From Alphaproteobacteria bacterium (GTDB taxonomy: Bacteria > Pseudomonadota > Alphaproteobacteria > Rhodobacterales > Rhodobacteraceae), in contig JAUIDE010000006.1 of the NCBI GenBank assembly GCA_030429105.1, positions 23,569 to 87,568 of the forward strand: a stretch of DNA of 64,000 bases, written 5' to 3'. The position numbers were made by a program, and so were the translations under genes. A model generated the notes under the pieces. It did not search any database. It was not told where the DNA came from and saw only the letters and a program-made list of their open reading frames with translations. This document shows, piece by piece, positions 9,093 to 16,518 of the stretch (positions within the stretch are counted from its first letter, which is position 1; each line of letters begins with the position of its first letter).

Positions 9093-9734
9093 ATGGAGGA
9101 GCCCGTCTCGATCACCCGCGCCGCCTTCCAGGCGGCGATCAACTATGAGGGCCTGAGCTCGGAGCAAAGGCGCGCCCGCCGGGCGGACTCGCGCGGAAGC
9201 TGGCTTCCGCCCGGCGTCATCGCCCCGAACTGGGTTACGGAGAAGAGCTTCTTCTACGATGTCGGCCGGCCCGGCTCCGGCGACCGGCATGTGGTCGGCA
9301 GGGGCTTCGAATTCGACGGCGCCTCCGTGCCTTTCCCGCTCACCCTTTTCGTCCCGCAGACCCATTCGCTCTACCTCGCCGCCGCCGCCCTGCATGACTG
9401 GCTCTACGCCGTCGAGCACGAGACGGTGGAGCGCGAACGGGCGGACGCGATCTTCCGCGAGGCGATGATCGTGCTCGGGCTCAACTGGTTCTGGGCCGGG
9501 CTGATGTGGCGCGCCGTCCGCGCCGGCGGCTGGGCGCCCTGGTATGCGCGAAAGCCGGGGACGCTGGCGTGGAAGGTGCTGCAACTCCCCTCGCCCCTGC
9601 GCTTGCCCCTCGTCTGGGCGATCACCGTTATCCGCGGCTTCTGGGGCGTCGTCGCCTATGACCTCTGGCATTGGGGCGCATTCCGGGAGGAGGCGGCGCG
9701 CATCCGCGCGCTCGACGCGCCGGAAGGGCCCTGA
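9093..9734 (+). CDS. DUF1353 family protein
   Basis: A 213-residue protein with the DUF1353 core: FEFDGASVPFPLTLFVP followed by ALHDWLYA and a helix with ERADAIFREAM. The family occurs in phages and bacteria and has no established role; conserved Asp/His residues (GAS, HDWLY) have been taken to suggest a hydrolase. The ATG at 9093 is preferred because AAAGGGGAGG lies directly upstream; the longer ORF would overlap the divergent reductase start. A hydrophobic segment near the C-terminus (LPLVWAITVIRGFWGVVAYD) may sit in a membrane. No other phage gene is nearby. Confidence 0.75.
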   Translation: MEEPVSITRAAFQAAINYEGLSSEQRRARRADSRGSWLPPGVIAPNWVTEKSFFYDVGRPGSGDRHVVGRGFEFDGASVPFPLTLFVPQTHSLYLAAAALHDWLYAVEHETVERERADAIFREAMIVLGLNWFWAGLMWRAVRAGGWAPWYARKPGTLAWKVLQLPSPLRLPLVWAITVIRGFWGVVAYDLWHWGAFREEAARIRALDAPEGP

Positions 9735-9794
9735 CGGTCTTGCGCCCCGCGCCTGCCCGCGTCAGGTTCGCGCGAAAGAGAGAGGGAGGGACGC

Positions 9795-10535
9795 ATGGCG
9801 AAGACGGCTCTGGTGACGGGCGCGGGCAGCGGGATCGGGCGGGCCTCCGCCCGGCTTCTGGCGCAGGCGGGCTGGCGCGTCGCGCTGGTCGGGCGCCGGC
9901 GGGACGCGCTGGAGGCGACGGCGGCGGAATGCGGCGCGGGCGCCCTCGTCCTCCCCTGCGACATCGCGAAGCCCGACGAAGTCGAGGCGATCTTCGTCGA
10001 GGTGGCGAAGGAATTCGGCCGGCTCGATCTTCTCTTCAACAATGCCGGCCGCGGCTCCCCGCCGAAGGACATCGACGAGACGAGCCTGGAGGACTGGTTC
10101 GGCGTGGTGGACGCCAATCTCCACGGCTCCTTCCTCTGCGCCCGCGCCGCCTTCGCGCTCATGCGCCGGCAGGCGCCGAAGGGCGGGCGGATCATCAACA
10201 ACGGCTCGATCAGCGCCTATGCGCCCCGCCCCGGCTCCGTCCCCTACACGGTGACGAAGCACGCGATCACCGGCCTTACGAAAACGCTCTCGCTCGACGG
10301 GCGGAAGCACGACATCGCCGTGGGCCAGATCGACATCGGCAACGCGCTCACGGAAATGGCCCAGAAGATGACGGAGGGCGTGCCGCAGGCCGACGGGTCG
10401 ATCCGGATCGAGGCGGTGATGGACCCGGAGCATGTGGCGCAATCCGTCCTCCACATGGCCTCGCTGCCGCTCGAATCGAACGTCCTCTTCATGACGGTGA
10501 TGGCGACGAAGATGCCCTTCGTCGGCCGCGGTTAA
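9795..10535 (+). CDS. SDR family oxidoreductase
   Basis: Classical short-chain dehydrogenase of 246 residues. Cofactor motif [12 protein letters not shown] is at the N-terminus, NNAGRG near residue 85, the catalytic serine in [10 protein letters not shown], and Tyr/Lys in PYTVTKHAI near 155-160. The arginine pair after the first strand (VGRRRDAL) suggests NADPH. The substrate is unknown. It starts after a GAGAGAGGGAGG ribosome site and is followed by a convergent intergenic stretch with several hairpins. Confidence 0.88.
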   Translation: MAKTALVTGAGSGIGRASARLLAQAGWRVALVGRRRDALEATAAECGAGALVLPCDIAKPDEVEAIFVEVAKEFGRLDLLFNNAGRGSPPKDIDETSLEDWFGVVDANLHGSFLCARAAFALMRRQAPKGGRIINNGSISAYAPRPGSVPYTVTKHAITGLTKTLSLDGRKHDIAVGQIDIGNALTEMAQKMTEGVPQADGSIRIEAVMDPEHVAQSVLHMASLPLESNVLFMTVMATKMPFVGRG

Positions 10536-10546
10536 GCCCGATGACT

Positions 10547-10569
10547 GGTCCCGGCCTTGAGCCGGGACC
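10547..10569. terminator. Hairpin between convergent genes, likely bidirectional terminator
   Basis: A perfect 9-base-pair stem GGTCCCGGC / GCCGGGACC with a 5-base loop, 12 bases after the SDR stop and in front of the convergent sbtB-like gene end. There is no T-run on either side. The same sequence type is frequent between genes in alphaproteobacteria, so it may also be a dispersed palindrome. A second imperfect structure, CTGTTTC at 10587 with GAAACAG at 10609, follows. Confidence 0.55.
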
Positions 10570-10630
10570 CCGACAGCGTGAGCGCCCTGTTTCACAGATT
10601 TCATAACAGAAACAGAGAGATAAACCCCCT

Positions 10631-10643
10631 GCACACCGTGTGC
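10631..10643. repeat. Short palindrome GCACACCGTGTGC, copy 1
   Basis: Thirteen-base palindrome 14 bases beyond the stop of the sbtB-like gene. A second, nearly identical copy with the same flank lies at 37606-37618, again just after the stop of a minus-strand gene. Over the 26 bases ending with the palindrome, 22 are identical. It may be part of a terminator or a protein-binding site. Confidence 0.6.
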
Positions 10644-10656
10644 ATCGCTCGCTTCG

Positions 10657-10968
10657 TCAGAACCTCTCCGCCCGCAGCACCTCGCAATCGGTGACGCAAA
10701 TCACCCCGATATGCCGCTCCACCACGCGATAGGCGGCCTCCAGCAGCGCGTCGAGCCGCTCTTCCCGCACGATGCAGACGAATGCGTTCATGCCCCCCGC
10801 CCGCGTCACCTGCCCCTCCCGGCTCCAGGGGCCGGAGCGGCCCGAGCCGCCCTCGACGGGGAGGACGGTGAAACCCGTCACCCCCGCCTCCGTCAGCGCG
10901 GCGGCGAGGCGGCGGGCCATTATGGCCTCGATCACGATCTCCACCCGTTTCGCCTTGTGGCGGATCAT
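10657..10968 (-). CDS. sbtB: P-II-like regulator of the SbtB type
   Basis: GlnB-fold signalling protein of 103 residues, directly behind the sbtA-like gene (TGA then one base then ATG, with GGGAGG upstream). The strand pattern KRVEIVIEAIMARRLAAALTEAG and the end GVICVTDCEVLRAERF fit a ferredoxin-like P-II subunit; the middle (VLPVEGGSGRSGPWSREG) replaces the classical T-loop and has no uridylylated tyrosine. In cyanobacteria SbtB binds adenyl nucleotides and gates SbtA; here that role is inferred from gene order. The C-terminal CGKC redox element of some cyanobacterial SbtB proteins is absent. Confidence 0.85.
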   Translation of the reverse strand: MIRHKAKRVEIVIEAIMARRLAAALTEAGVTGFTVLPVEGGSGRSGPWSREGQVTRAGGMNAFVCIVREERLDALLEAAYRVVERHIGVICVTDCEVLRAERF

Positions 10969-10969
10969 C

Positions 10970-11953
10970 TCAGCCTCCCGCGAGGGCGACGGCGGCCGCA
11001 ATATAGAGCGGGATGCCGACCGTCAGGTTGAAGGGGAACGTGACGCCGAGCGAGAGCGTCAGATAGACGGAGGGGTTCGCCTCCGGCAGCGCCACGCGCA
11101 TCGCCGCCGGCACGGCGATGTAGGAGGCGGAGGCCGCCAGCGTCGTCATCAGCGCCGCCCCGCCCGGCGAGAGCCCGATGAGGAGCGCGGAGGCGAGCCC
11201 CGCCGCGCCGCCGATCAGCGGCATCAGGAGCCCGAAGCCGATCAGCGCCGGGCTCACCGGCCCGCCGCGCCGCATCTCCCTGAGGCCCCGCCCCGCGATC
11301 AGGCCCATGTCGAGCAGGAAGAGGCAGAGGACGCCCGTGAAAGGCGCGACGATGAAGCTCTCGATCTTCGCCAAACCCTCCGCCCCCGTCGCGACGCCGA
11401 TGAGGAAGGAGCCGACGAGGAGCACGATGGAGCCGTTCAGCAGCACTTCCCGCAGCAACCCCTCCTCCTGCTCCGCCGCGCCGCCCTTCCGCGCCACGAG
11501 CCAGAGCGCGGAGAGGATCGCCGGCGCCTCCATCGCCGCCGCGACGGCGACCATCCAGCCCTCGTAGGCGATGCCCTGCGATTGCAGCGCCGCCGTCGCG
11601 GCGACGAAGGTGACGATGGAGATGGAGCCGTAATGCGCCGCCACCGCCGCGGCGTCGACGACCGAGAGGCGGGAGACGACGCGGAGAAGCGCGAAGGCGA
11701 CGAGCGGTATGGCGAAGGAGAGGATCACGCCCGCGAGGAGGCCGAGCGCCAGCGTCCCCCCGAAGCCGCTCTCCGCCACCGCCGCGCCGCCCTTGAAGCC
11801 GATCGCGAAGAGCAGATAGATCGAAAGCGCCTTCGCTGCCGCCTCCGGCACCGAAAGGTCGGACCGCGCCAGCGCCGCGAGAAGGCCGAGCGCGAAGGAG
11901 AGGATCACCGGCGAGACGAGATTCGCCGCCGCGAGCGCGAACACGCTGTCCAT
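10970..11953 (-). CDS. sbtA: SbtA-type sodium-dependent bicarbonate transporter permease
   Basis: Membrane protein of 327 residues with about ten helices, matching the SbtA family (formerly DUF897) in length and in segments such as LSIYLLFAIGFKGGAAVAE and the inverted-repeat partner SPGGAALMTTLAASASYIA. The family imports bicarbonate with sodium. The ATG at 11953 is preceded by GGAGAGGGGGG; a longer ORF exists upstream but is arginine-rich and lacks family similarity. It is translationally linked to the sbtB-like gene downstream. No carboxysome or Calvin-cycle gene is in the window, so a role in anaplerotic carboxylation or pH balance is possible. Confidence 0.87.
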   Translation of the reverse strand: MDSVFALAAANLVSPVILSFALGLLAALARSDLSVPEAAAKALSIYLLFAIGFKGGAAVAESGFGGTLALGLLAGVILSFAIPLVAFALLRVVSRLSVVDAAAVAAHYGSISIVTFVAATAALQSQGIAYEGWMVAVAAAMEAPAILSALWLVARKGGAAEQEEGLLREVLLNGSIVLLVGSFLIGVATGAEGLAKIESFIVAPFTGVLCLFLLDMGLIAGRGLREMRRGGPVSPALIGFGLLMPLIGGAAGLASALLIGLSPGGAALMTTLAASASYIAVPAAMRVALPEANPSVYLTLSLGVTFPFNLTVGIPLYIAAAVALAGG

Positions 11954-12177
11954 GCTTCCCCCCTCTCCGGCCGCCTTCACCGCCTCTTGGGGCGCCCTGC
12001 GCGCGATGACAAGGGCGCGGGCGAGGGTCCGGCCGGGCACGGCCGTTGCGCTCCCCCCGCTTCCCCTCGCCCGCGCCCCTCCGCGCGCCGCTCGGGCGCG
12101 GGCCGGCCTCTTCGCCAGCGCCAGACGGTTCCGTCCGGCCGGAATCCGATCTAGCCTCCGCCCCGAAGGAGTGCGCA

Positions 12178-12867
12178 ATGAACATCGTCATCCTCACCGG
12201 CGCCGGCATATCCGCCGAGAGCGGCCTCGGCACCTTCCGGGATGCGGGCGGGCTCTGGACGCGCTATCCGCTGGAGGACGTGGCGACGCCGGAGGGCTTC
12301 GCCCGCAACCCCGTCCTCGTCCATGACTTCTACAACGAGCGCCGCCGCCTCTGCCGGGAGGCGCGGCCCAATGCGGCGCATGAGGCGCTGGCCCGGCTGG
12401 ACGCAGAATGGCGCGGCGGCCTCCTCCTCGTCACGCAGAACGTGGACGACCTCCATGAGCGGGCGGGCTCGCGCCGGCTCCTCCACATGCACGGCGAGCT
12501 CCTGAAGCGCCTCTGCGCCGCCTGCGGCGCGCGGGGCGAGGCGCCGGGCGATCTCTCGACGGCGAGCGAATGCCCCGATTGCGGCGCGCCCGCGCTCCGC
12601 CCGGACGTCGTCTGGTTCGGAGAGATTCCCTATCACATGGAGGAGATCGCCGCCGCGCTCGCCGACGCCGATCTCTTCGTCTCCATCGGAACCTCGGGCG
12701 AGGTCTATCCCGCCGCCGGCTTCGCGAGGGAGGCGGGTTTCGCCGGGGCGCGGACCCTGGAGCTCAACCTCGAAGCCTCGGGCGCCCGGTTCGACGAGGC
12801 CCGCGAGGGCCCCGCCACCATTCTCGTCCCCGCCTGGGTGGAGGAGCTTCTCTCCGCTCAGTCGTGA
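12178..12867 (+). CDS. cobB: NAD-dependent protein deacylase (sirtuin) CobB
   Basis: Class III sirtuin that removes acetyl and probably succinyl groups from lysines. NAD motif TGAGISAESGLGTFRD opens the protein, followed by LLVTQNVDDLHERAG, catalytic H105 in LLHMHGELL, a zinc knuckle C113/C116 and C132/C135, and RPDVVWFGE. The Y52xxR55 pair (DFYNERR) is the signature of desuccinylating sirtuins. The ATG at 12178 directly starts the NAD motif and has GAAGGAG upstream. It overlaps the convergent copper chaperone gene by 10 bases. Confidence 0.95.
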   Translation: MNIVILTGAGISAESGLGTFRDAGGLWTRYPLEDVATPEGFARNPVLVHDFYNERRRLCREARPNAAHEALARLDAEWRGGLLLVTQNVDDLHERAGSRRLLHMHGELLKRLCAACGARGEAPGDLSTASECPDCGAPALRPDVVWFGEIPYHMEEIAAALADADLFVSIGTSGEVYPAAGFAREAGFAGARTLELNLEASGARFDEAREGPATILVPAWVEELLSAQS

Positions 12868-13349
12868 GAATGGCCGGAATGGCCGTGCGCCGGCTTCTCG
12901 CCCCGCTCGATCACCGGAACCTCGACGGTGAGCTCCGCCCCGCTCTCGAAGACGAGCGTGACGGGGATCGTCCCGCCCGCCTCCAGCGGCGTCTTCAGGC
13001 CCATGAACATGACATGATAGCCGCCAGGCTTCATCTCGATGGCGCCGCCCTCGGGCAGGTCGATCCCCTCGACCTCGCGCATCTTCATCACGCCATCCTC
13101 CATCCGGTGCTCATGGACCTCGACGCGTTCCGAGACGTCCGCGCGGGCGCCGACGAGCCGGTCCGCCGGGCCCTTGTTCTCGAGGCTGACATAGGCCCCG
13201 CCCGCCTGCGCGCCCGGCGCGGAGGCGTAGGCGAAGGGATAGACGGCGTGGATATGGCCTTCCTCGCCGTGCTTGTGCTCGCCATGCGCCGAAGCCGCGC
13301 CGGCGAGGGAGAGGAGCGCCGCGAAGGCGGCGGGAATCATGCGGTTCAT
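12858..13349 (-). CDS. Periplasmic copper chaperone PCu(A)C
   Basis: Delivers Cu(I) to the CuA or CuB centre of cytochrome oxidase. A signal peptide (MNRMIPAAFAALLSLAGAASA) is followed by a histidine-rich stretch HGEHKHGEEGHIH, then the PCuAC domain whose binding set is visible: HEHRMEDGVMKM, and GGYHVMFMGL. The C-terminal tail HGHSGHSHD gives a second metal-rich end. At 163 residues it is a normal member. It follows a DUF2946 gene with which it probably forms a copper-related unit behind rpmB. Confidence 0.93.
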   Translation of the reverse strand: MNRMIPAAFAALLSLAGAASAHGEHKHGEEGHIHAVYPFAYASAPGAQAGGAYVSLENKGPADRLVGARADVSERVEVHEHRMEDGVMKMREVEGIDLPEGGAIEMKPGGYHVMFMGLKTPLEAGGTIPVTLVFESGAELTVEVPVIERGEKPAHGHSGHSHD

Positions 13350-13384
13350 CTGGTGGTCCTTTCGGTCTGATCGTGAGAGGGGGA

Positions 13385-13699
13385 TCAGGCCGGAAGGGGT
13401 GGGCCGCGAGGCCGGGCGGAAAGAACGACGGGGCCGTGCGGCGGCGCGGCGGGCGCGGCCTCCGCCGCCGGCTCCGCCGAGACCCGGGGGCCGGGCAGGG
13501 CGGGCGCATCGGGCGGCGGCGCGGCCTTGGCGAGCGTGCAATGGTCGCACCGCTCCGCCTCCGGCGCCGCCGGCGCGCCCCGTTCGAAATCGTAGGCGAC
13601 GAGCCCCTCGGCGCCGCAGATCACCTCCCCGCCCGCGGCGAGGCGCGGTCCGAGGCCGAGCGCGACGGCGAGAATCAGGAAGAGGCGAAGGAGGCGCAT
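13385..13699 (-). CDS. DUF2946-like small secreted protein
   Basis: A 104-residue protein with an N-terminal hydrophobic segment (LLRLFLILAVALGLG), then a cysteine in VICGAEG and the pair ERCDHCTLAKA typical of DUF2946 proteins, and a proline-rich tail. The family is commonly found near copper genes and its function is not established; the CxxC could bind copper. It precedes the PCu(A)C gene by 35 bases on the same strand, which supports a shared job. The assignment rests on the CDHC motif, size and context. Confidence 0.7.
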   Translation of the reverse strand: MRLLRLFLILAVALGLGPRLAAGGEVICGAEGLVAYDFERGAPAAPEAERCDHCTLAKAAPPPDAPALPGPRVSAEPAAEAAPAAPPHGPVVLSARPRGPPLPA

Positions 13700-13767
13700 G
13701 GCCCGAAAATGCCGGCGGCGGCCTGCGCCTTCAAGCGCCGGGCCGCCGCAGGGGACAGGCGAGGCGA

Positions 13768-14055
13768 TCAGGCGGAAGCCTGCGCCTTCGCGATTTCCTT
13801 CTTCACCTTCAGCGCGGCGGGCGAGAGATCCTCGTCCCGCGCCTTGGCGAGATAGGCGTCGAGCCCGCCGCGATGGTCGACCGAGCGGAGCGTCGAGGTC
13901 GCGATGCGGAAGCGGAAGCTCCGGCCCAGCGTCTCGCTGTCGAGGCTGACGGGCGAGAGGTTCGGCAGATAGCGCCGGCGGGTCTTGATGTTGGAATGGC
14001 TCACGCGGTTGCCCGAAAGGACACCCTTTCCGGAAAGCTCGCAACGACGGGACAT
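13768..14055 (-). CDS. rpmB: 50S ribosomal protein L28
   Basis: Ribosomal protein L28, 95 residues, with [20 protein letters not shown] at the start and [10 protein letters not shown] after it. The start codon at 14055 is preceded by GAGGTGATCCG. The typical length in alphaproteobacteria is 95-100 residues. It sits 68 bases upstream of the DUF2946 gene on the same strand; a basal promoter of its own is expected in 14056-14209, but I see no convincing boxes there. Confidence 0.97.
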   Translation of the reverse strand: MSRRCELSGKGVLSGNRVSHSNIKTRRRYLPNLSPVSLDSETLGRSFRFRIATSTLRSVDHRGGLDAYLAKARDEDLSPAALKVKKEIAKAQASA

Positions 14056-14209
14056 CGGATCACCTCGGCATACGGACTGGGCCGCCGCGGAGGCGCCCTG
14101 ATTGGAGTTGTGTCTTTTAGGCGCGAGTCGGGAGGGCGTCAAGCGCGGGGGCGTGCTGGACAGGCGGCCTTTCCCGCGCCACGCTCGCGGCGATTTAACG
14201 GGCCCCAAC

Positions 14210-14494
14210 ATGCAGACGATCTCCTACGCCTTTCACGCCTCTCTCTACTTCGTCAACATGGCGGCGTTCCTGATGTTCTTCGCCGACAAGCGCGCCTCGC
14301 TCCGCGGCGACTGGCGGACGAGCGAGGCGGCTTTGCTGGCGGTCGCGCTTGCGGGCGGCTCCCTCGGCGCGAAACTCGGCCAGCGCCTCCTCCGTCACAA
14401 GACCCGGAAGGAGCCGTTCCGGACCCGGCTCAACCGGGTCGTGGCGCTGCACGTCTTCACGCTGGTTCCGCTTTTCGCGCTCACGCTGCTTTGA
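14210..14494 (+). CDS. DUF1294 family small membrane protein
   Basis: A 94-residue protein with an N-terminal membrane helix, the conserved [21 protein letters not shown] segment split by charged residues, a second helix with [19 protein letters not shown], and a third helix at the end. This is the DUF1294 layout, in which a conserved KxxFR/KxPFR loop follows the second helix (here KEPFRTRL). The function is unknown; in other proteins this domain is fused to a cold-shock domain. It is transcribed away from rpmB and meets the MFS gene tail to tail (2 bases apart). Confidence 0.8.
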   Translation: MQTISYAFHASLYFVNMAAFLMFFADKRASLRGDWRTSEAALLAVALAGGSLGAKLGQRLLRHKTRKEPFRTRLNRVVALHVFTLVPLFALTLL

Positions 14495-14496
14495 GT

Positions 14497-15720
14497 TCAG
14501 GCCGCTGCGGCCCGGAGCGGCGCACGGGGCCGCGACCGGAGGATGAGCGCGAAGGCAACGGCGAGGTTCACGACGTTCCAGGCGACGCCATTCAGGAAGG
14601 CGAGCGTGTAGGAGCCGGTGAGGTCGTAGATCCAGCCCGAAACCCAGCCGCCGAGCGCCATGCCGACTATGGTCGACATGATGACGACGCCCACCCGCGC
14701 CCCCGCCTCCGCCGGCGGCAGGTATTCCCGCACGATGATCGCATAGGCCGGCACCAGCCCGCCCTGGCTCAGCCCGAAGACGAGCGAGACGACATAGAGC
14801 GAGGCCAGTCCGTCGAACGGGATGTAGAGCAGGAGCGCGAGGCATTGCAGCGCCGAGCCGACGATCAGCATCCGCACCCCGCCGATCGCGTCCGCCAGCA
14901 CGCCCGAGGCGATGCGGGAGACCACACCGCCCATCAGCATGAGCGAAAGCATCTCCGCCCCCACCGCCGGACCGAAGCCGAGATCGACGCAATAGGCGAC
15001 GATATGGACCTGCGGCATCGCCATCGCCATGCAGCAGCCGAGCCCGGCGAGGCAGAGAAGGAGCTGGAGCGAACGGGGCGAGAGCCCCGCGCTCATCGAA
15101 TTCGCCGCCGCCTTCGCCCCGGCCGCCGCCATCGCCTCTTCCGGCGCGCGGCGGCGAAGGAGGAGCGCGAGCGGAACCACGGAGGCGGGCACGATGACCG
15201 CGAGCGCGAGGTAGAAGGCGCGCCATCCCTCCTCCGCCAGCAGCCCCGAGAGCGCCCAGGGCCAGAGCGCGCCGGCGATGTAGTTGCCCGAGGCGGCGAC
15301 CGTCACCGCGATGCCGCGCCGCCGCATGAACCAGTGGCTCACATCCGCCATCAGCGGCCCGAACCCCGCCGCCGAGCCGAAGCCGATGGCGAAATGCAGC
15401 AGGGTGAAGACCGCGAGGGAGGGCGCCAGCGTCGAAAGCGCGAAGCCCGCCGAAAGCAGGCACGCCGCGCCGATCAGAGAGGGCACGACGCCGAGCCGGT
15501 CCACCATCCGCCCGACTAAAAGATTGCCGAGCGCGAAGCCCAGCATCGAGACCGCATAGGGAATGGAGGCCCCGCCCCGCCCGAGCCCGAACTCCGCCTG
15601 CGCCGCCGGCAGGATGGCGATGAAGGCCCAGATCCCGACGCTGGAGACCGAACCGATGGCGAGGGTGATTCCGAGGCGGCCCCAGGAATAACGGCTGTCA
15701 AGAACGGTGGGCGCGGTCAT
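14497..15720 (-). CDS. MFS transporter, oxalate/formate-antiporter-like
   Basis: Major facilitator permease of 407 residues with 12 hydrophobic segments. The loop between helices 2 and 3 carries GNLLVGRMVDRLG, the usual MFS signature. The pattern of glycine-rich helices and the sequence GFGSAAGFGPLMADVSHWF are similar to OxlT-like and monocarboxylate porters, but the substrate is open. The ATG at 15720 is preferred over one 13 codons upstream because the extra residues are not family-like. A methyltransferase gene lies upstream on the same strand with 58 bases between. Confidence 0.85.
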   Translation of the reverse strand: MTAPTVLDSRYSWGRLGITLAIGSVSSVGIWAFIAILPAAQAEFGLGRGGASIPYAVSMLGFALGNLLVGRMVDRLGVVPSLIGAACLLSAGFALSTLAPSLAVFTLLHFAIGFGSAAGFGPLMADVSHWFMRRRGIAVTVAASGNYIAGALWPWALSGLLAEEGWRAFYLALAVIVPASVVPLALLLRRRAPEEAMAAAGAKAAANSMSAGLSPRSLQLLLCLAGLGCCMAMAMPQVHIVAYCVDLGFGPAVGAEMLSLMLMGGVVSRIASGVLADAIGGVRMLIVGSALQCLALLLYIPFDGLASLYVVSLVFGLSQGGLVPAYAIIVREYLPPAEAGARVGVVIMSTIVGMALGGWVSGWIYDLTGSYTLAFLNGVAWNVVNLAVAFALILRSRPRAPLRAAAA

Positions 15721-15778
15721 GGTGGAGAAAGCGGTAGCCGAGGGCGAGGGGATTGTCACGCGTCCCGCGCGTCCCGGC

Positions 15779-16414
15779 TCAGACCGCCTTCGCGACGATG
15801 AACCGCCCCCGCCCCGGCGCGCCGTGATCCTCGGTAGCGACGAGGGAGAACCCTGCCGCCTCGATGGCCGCCTCCACCTCCGCGACCGGCCGGAAGACCA
15901 CCGCCGGCGCCTTGCCGAGCGCCTGCATGACGGGGACGATCAGGCGGATCAGCCGGAAGGAGAGCGGCTGGGGCGAGGGCAGGGCGGCGCTCTTCGAGAT
16001 GAAGAGCCCGCCCGGCTTCAGCAGCGCGCGGACGCGCCGCGCCGCGGCGGGCAGGTCCTCCAGCAGATGCAGCAGGTTGAACGCCAGCACGGCGTCATAG
16101 GGCTCCCCGTCGAGCGCCGCGTCGGAGAGGCCGGCGCGCAGGAGCCGCACATTCTCCGCGCCCGCCTCCGCCGCCCGGCCTTCCGCAATGCGGATCATCT
16201 CGCCGGAGAGGTCGGTCGCCGTCAGCGAGGCGACGGACGGCGCGAGCCGCAGCGCGGTCGTTCCCGTGCCGCATCCGATCTCGAGCGCCCGGTCCCCGGG
16301 GCGGAGGCGCTCCGCCGTCCGCCGCAGCGTCAGCTCGTAGGTTTCGGGGTCGGAGACCTTGCGCGCGGCGTAGCGCTCCGCGATCCCGTCCCAGAATGTC
16401 GCGGCGTCCCGCAT
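15779..16414 (-). CDS. Class I SAM-dependent methyltransferase
   Basis: Small-molecule methyltransferase of 211 residues. Motif I is ALEIGCGTGTTALRLA near residue 43; motif post-I contains TATDLSGEMI; a later AFNLLHLLEDLPA fits motif II. The start at 16414 gives MRDAATFWDGIAERYAARK, the standard opening of this family, with AAAGGAGG upstream. The fold does not reveal the substrate. It may share a promoter with the MFS gene downstream. Confidence 0.85.
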   Translation of the reverse strand: MRDAATFWDGIAERYAARKVSDPETYELTLRRTAERLRPGDRALEIGCGTGTTALRLAPSVASLTATDLSGEMIRIAEGRAAEAGAENVRLLRAGLSDAALDGEPYDAVLAFNLLHLLEDLPAAARRVRALLKPGGLFISKSAALPSPQPLSFRLIRLIVPVMQALGKAPAVVFRPVAEVEAAIEAAGFSLVATEDHGAPGRGRFIVAKAV

Positions 16415-16518
16415 CGCTGCCTCCTTTCGCGGCGCCGCCGCCCGCGTCGCGGGGCGGGACCGCCCTTGCCGTCCGGCCCATATCATGCTTCCCCTCAGGA
16501 AAATCGAGGGGAAGCGCT

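Noticed and set aside
13273..15519. 748-residue plus-strand open frame across several minus-strand genes
   Set aside because: It runs antisense over PCu(A)C, DUF2946, rpmB and the MFS gene and through the plus-strand DUF1294 gene in another frame. Its composition is low-complexity Arg/Glu/His, so it is a shadow.
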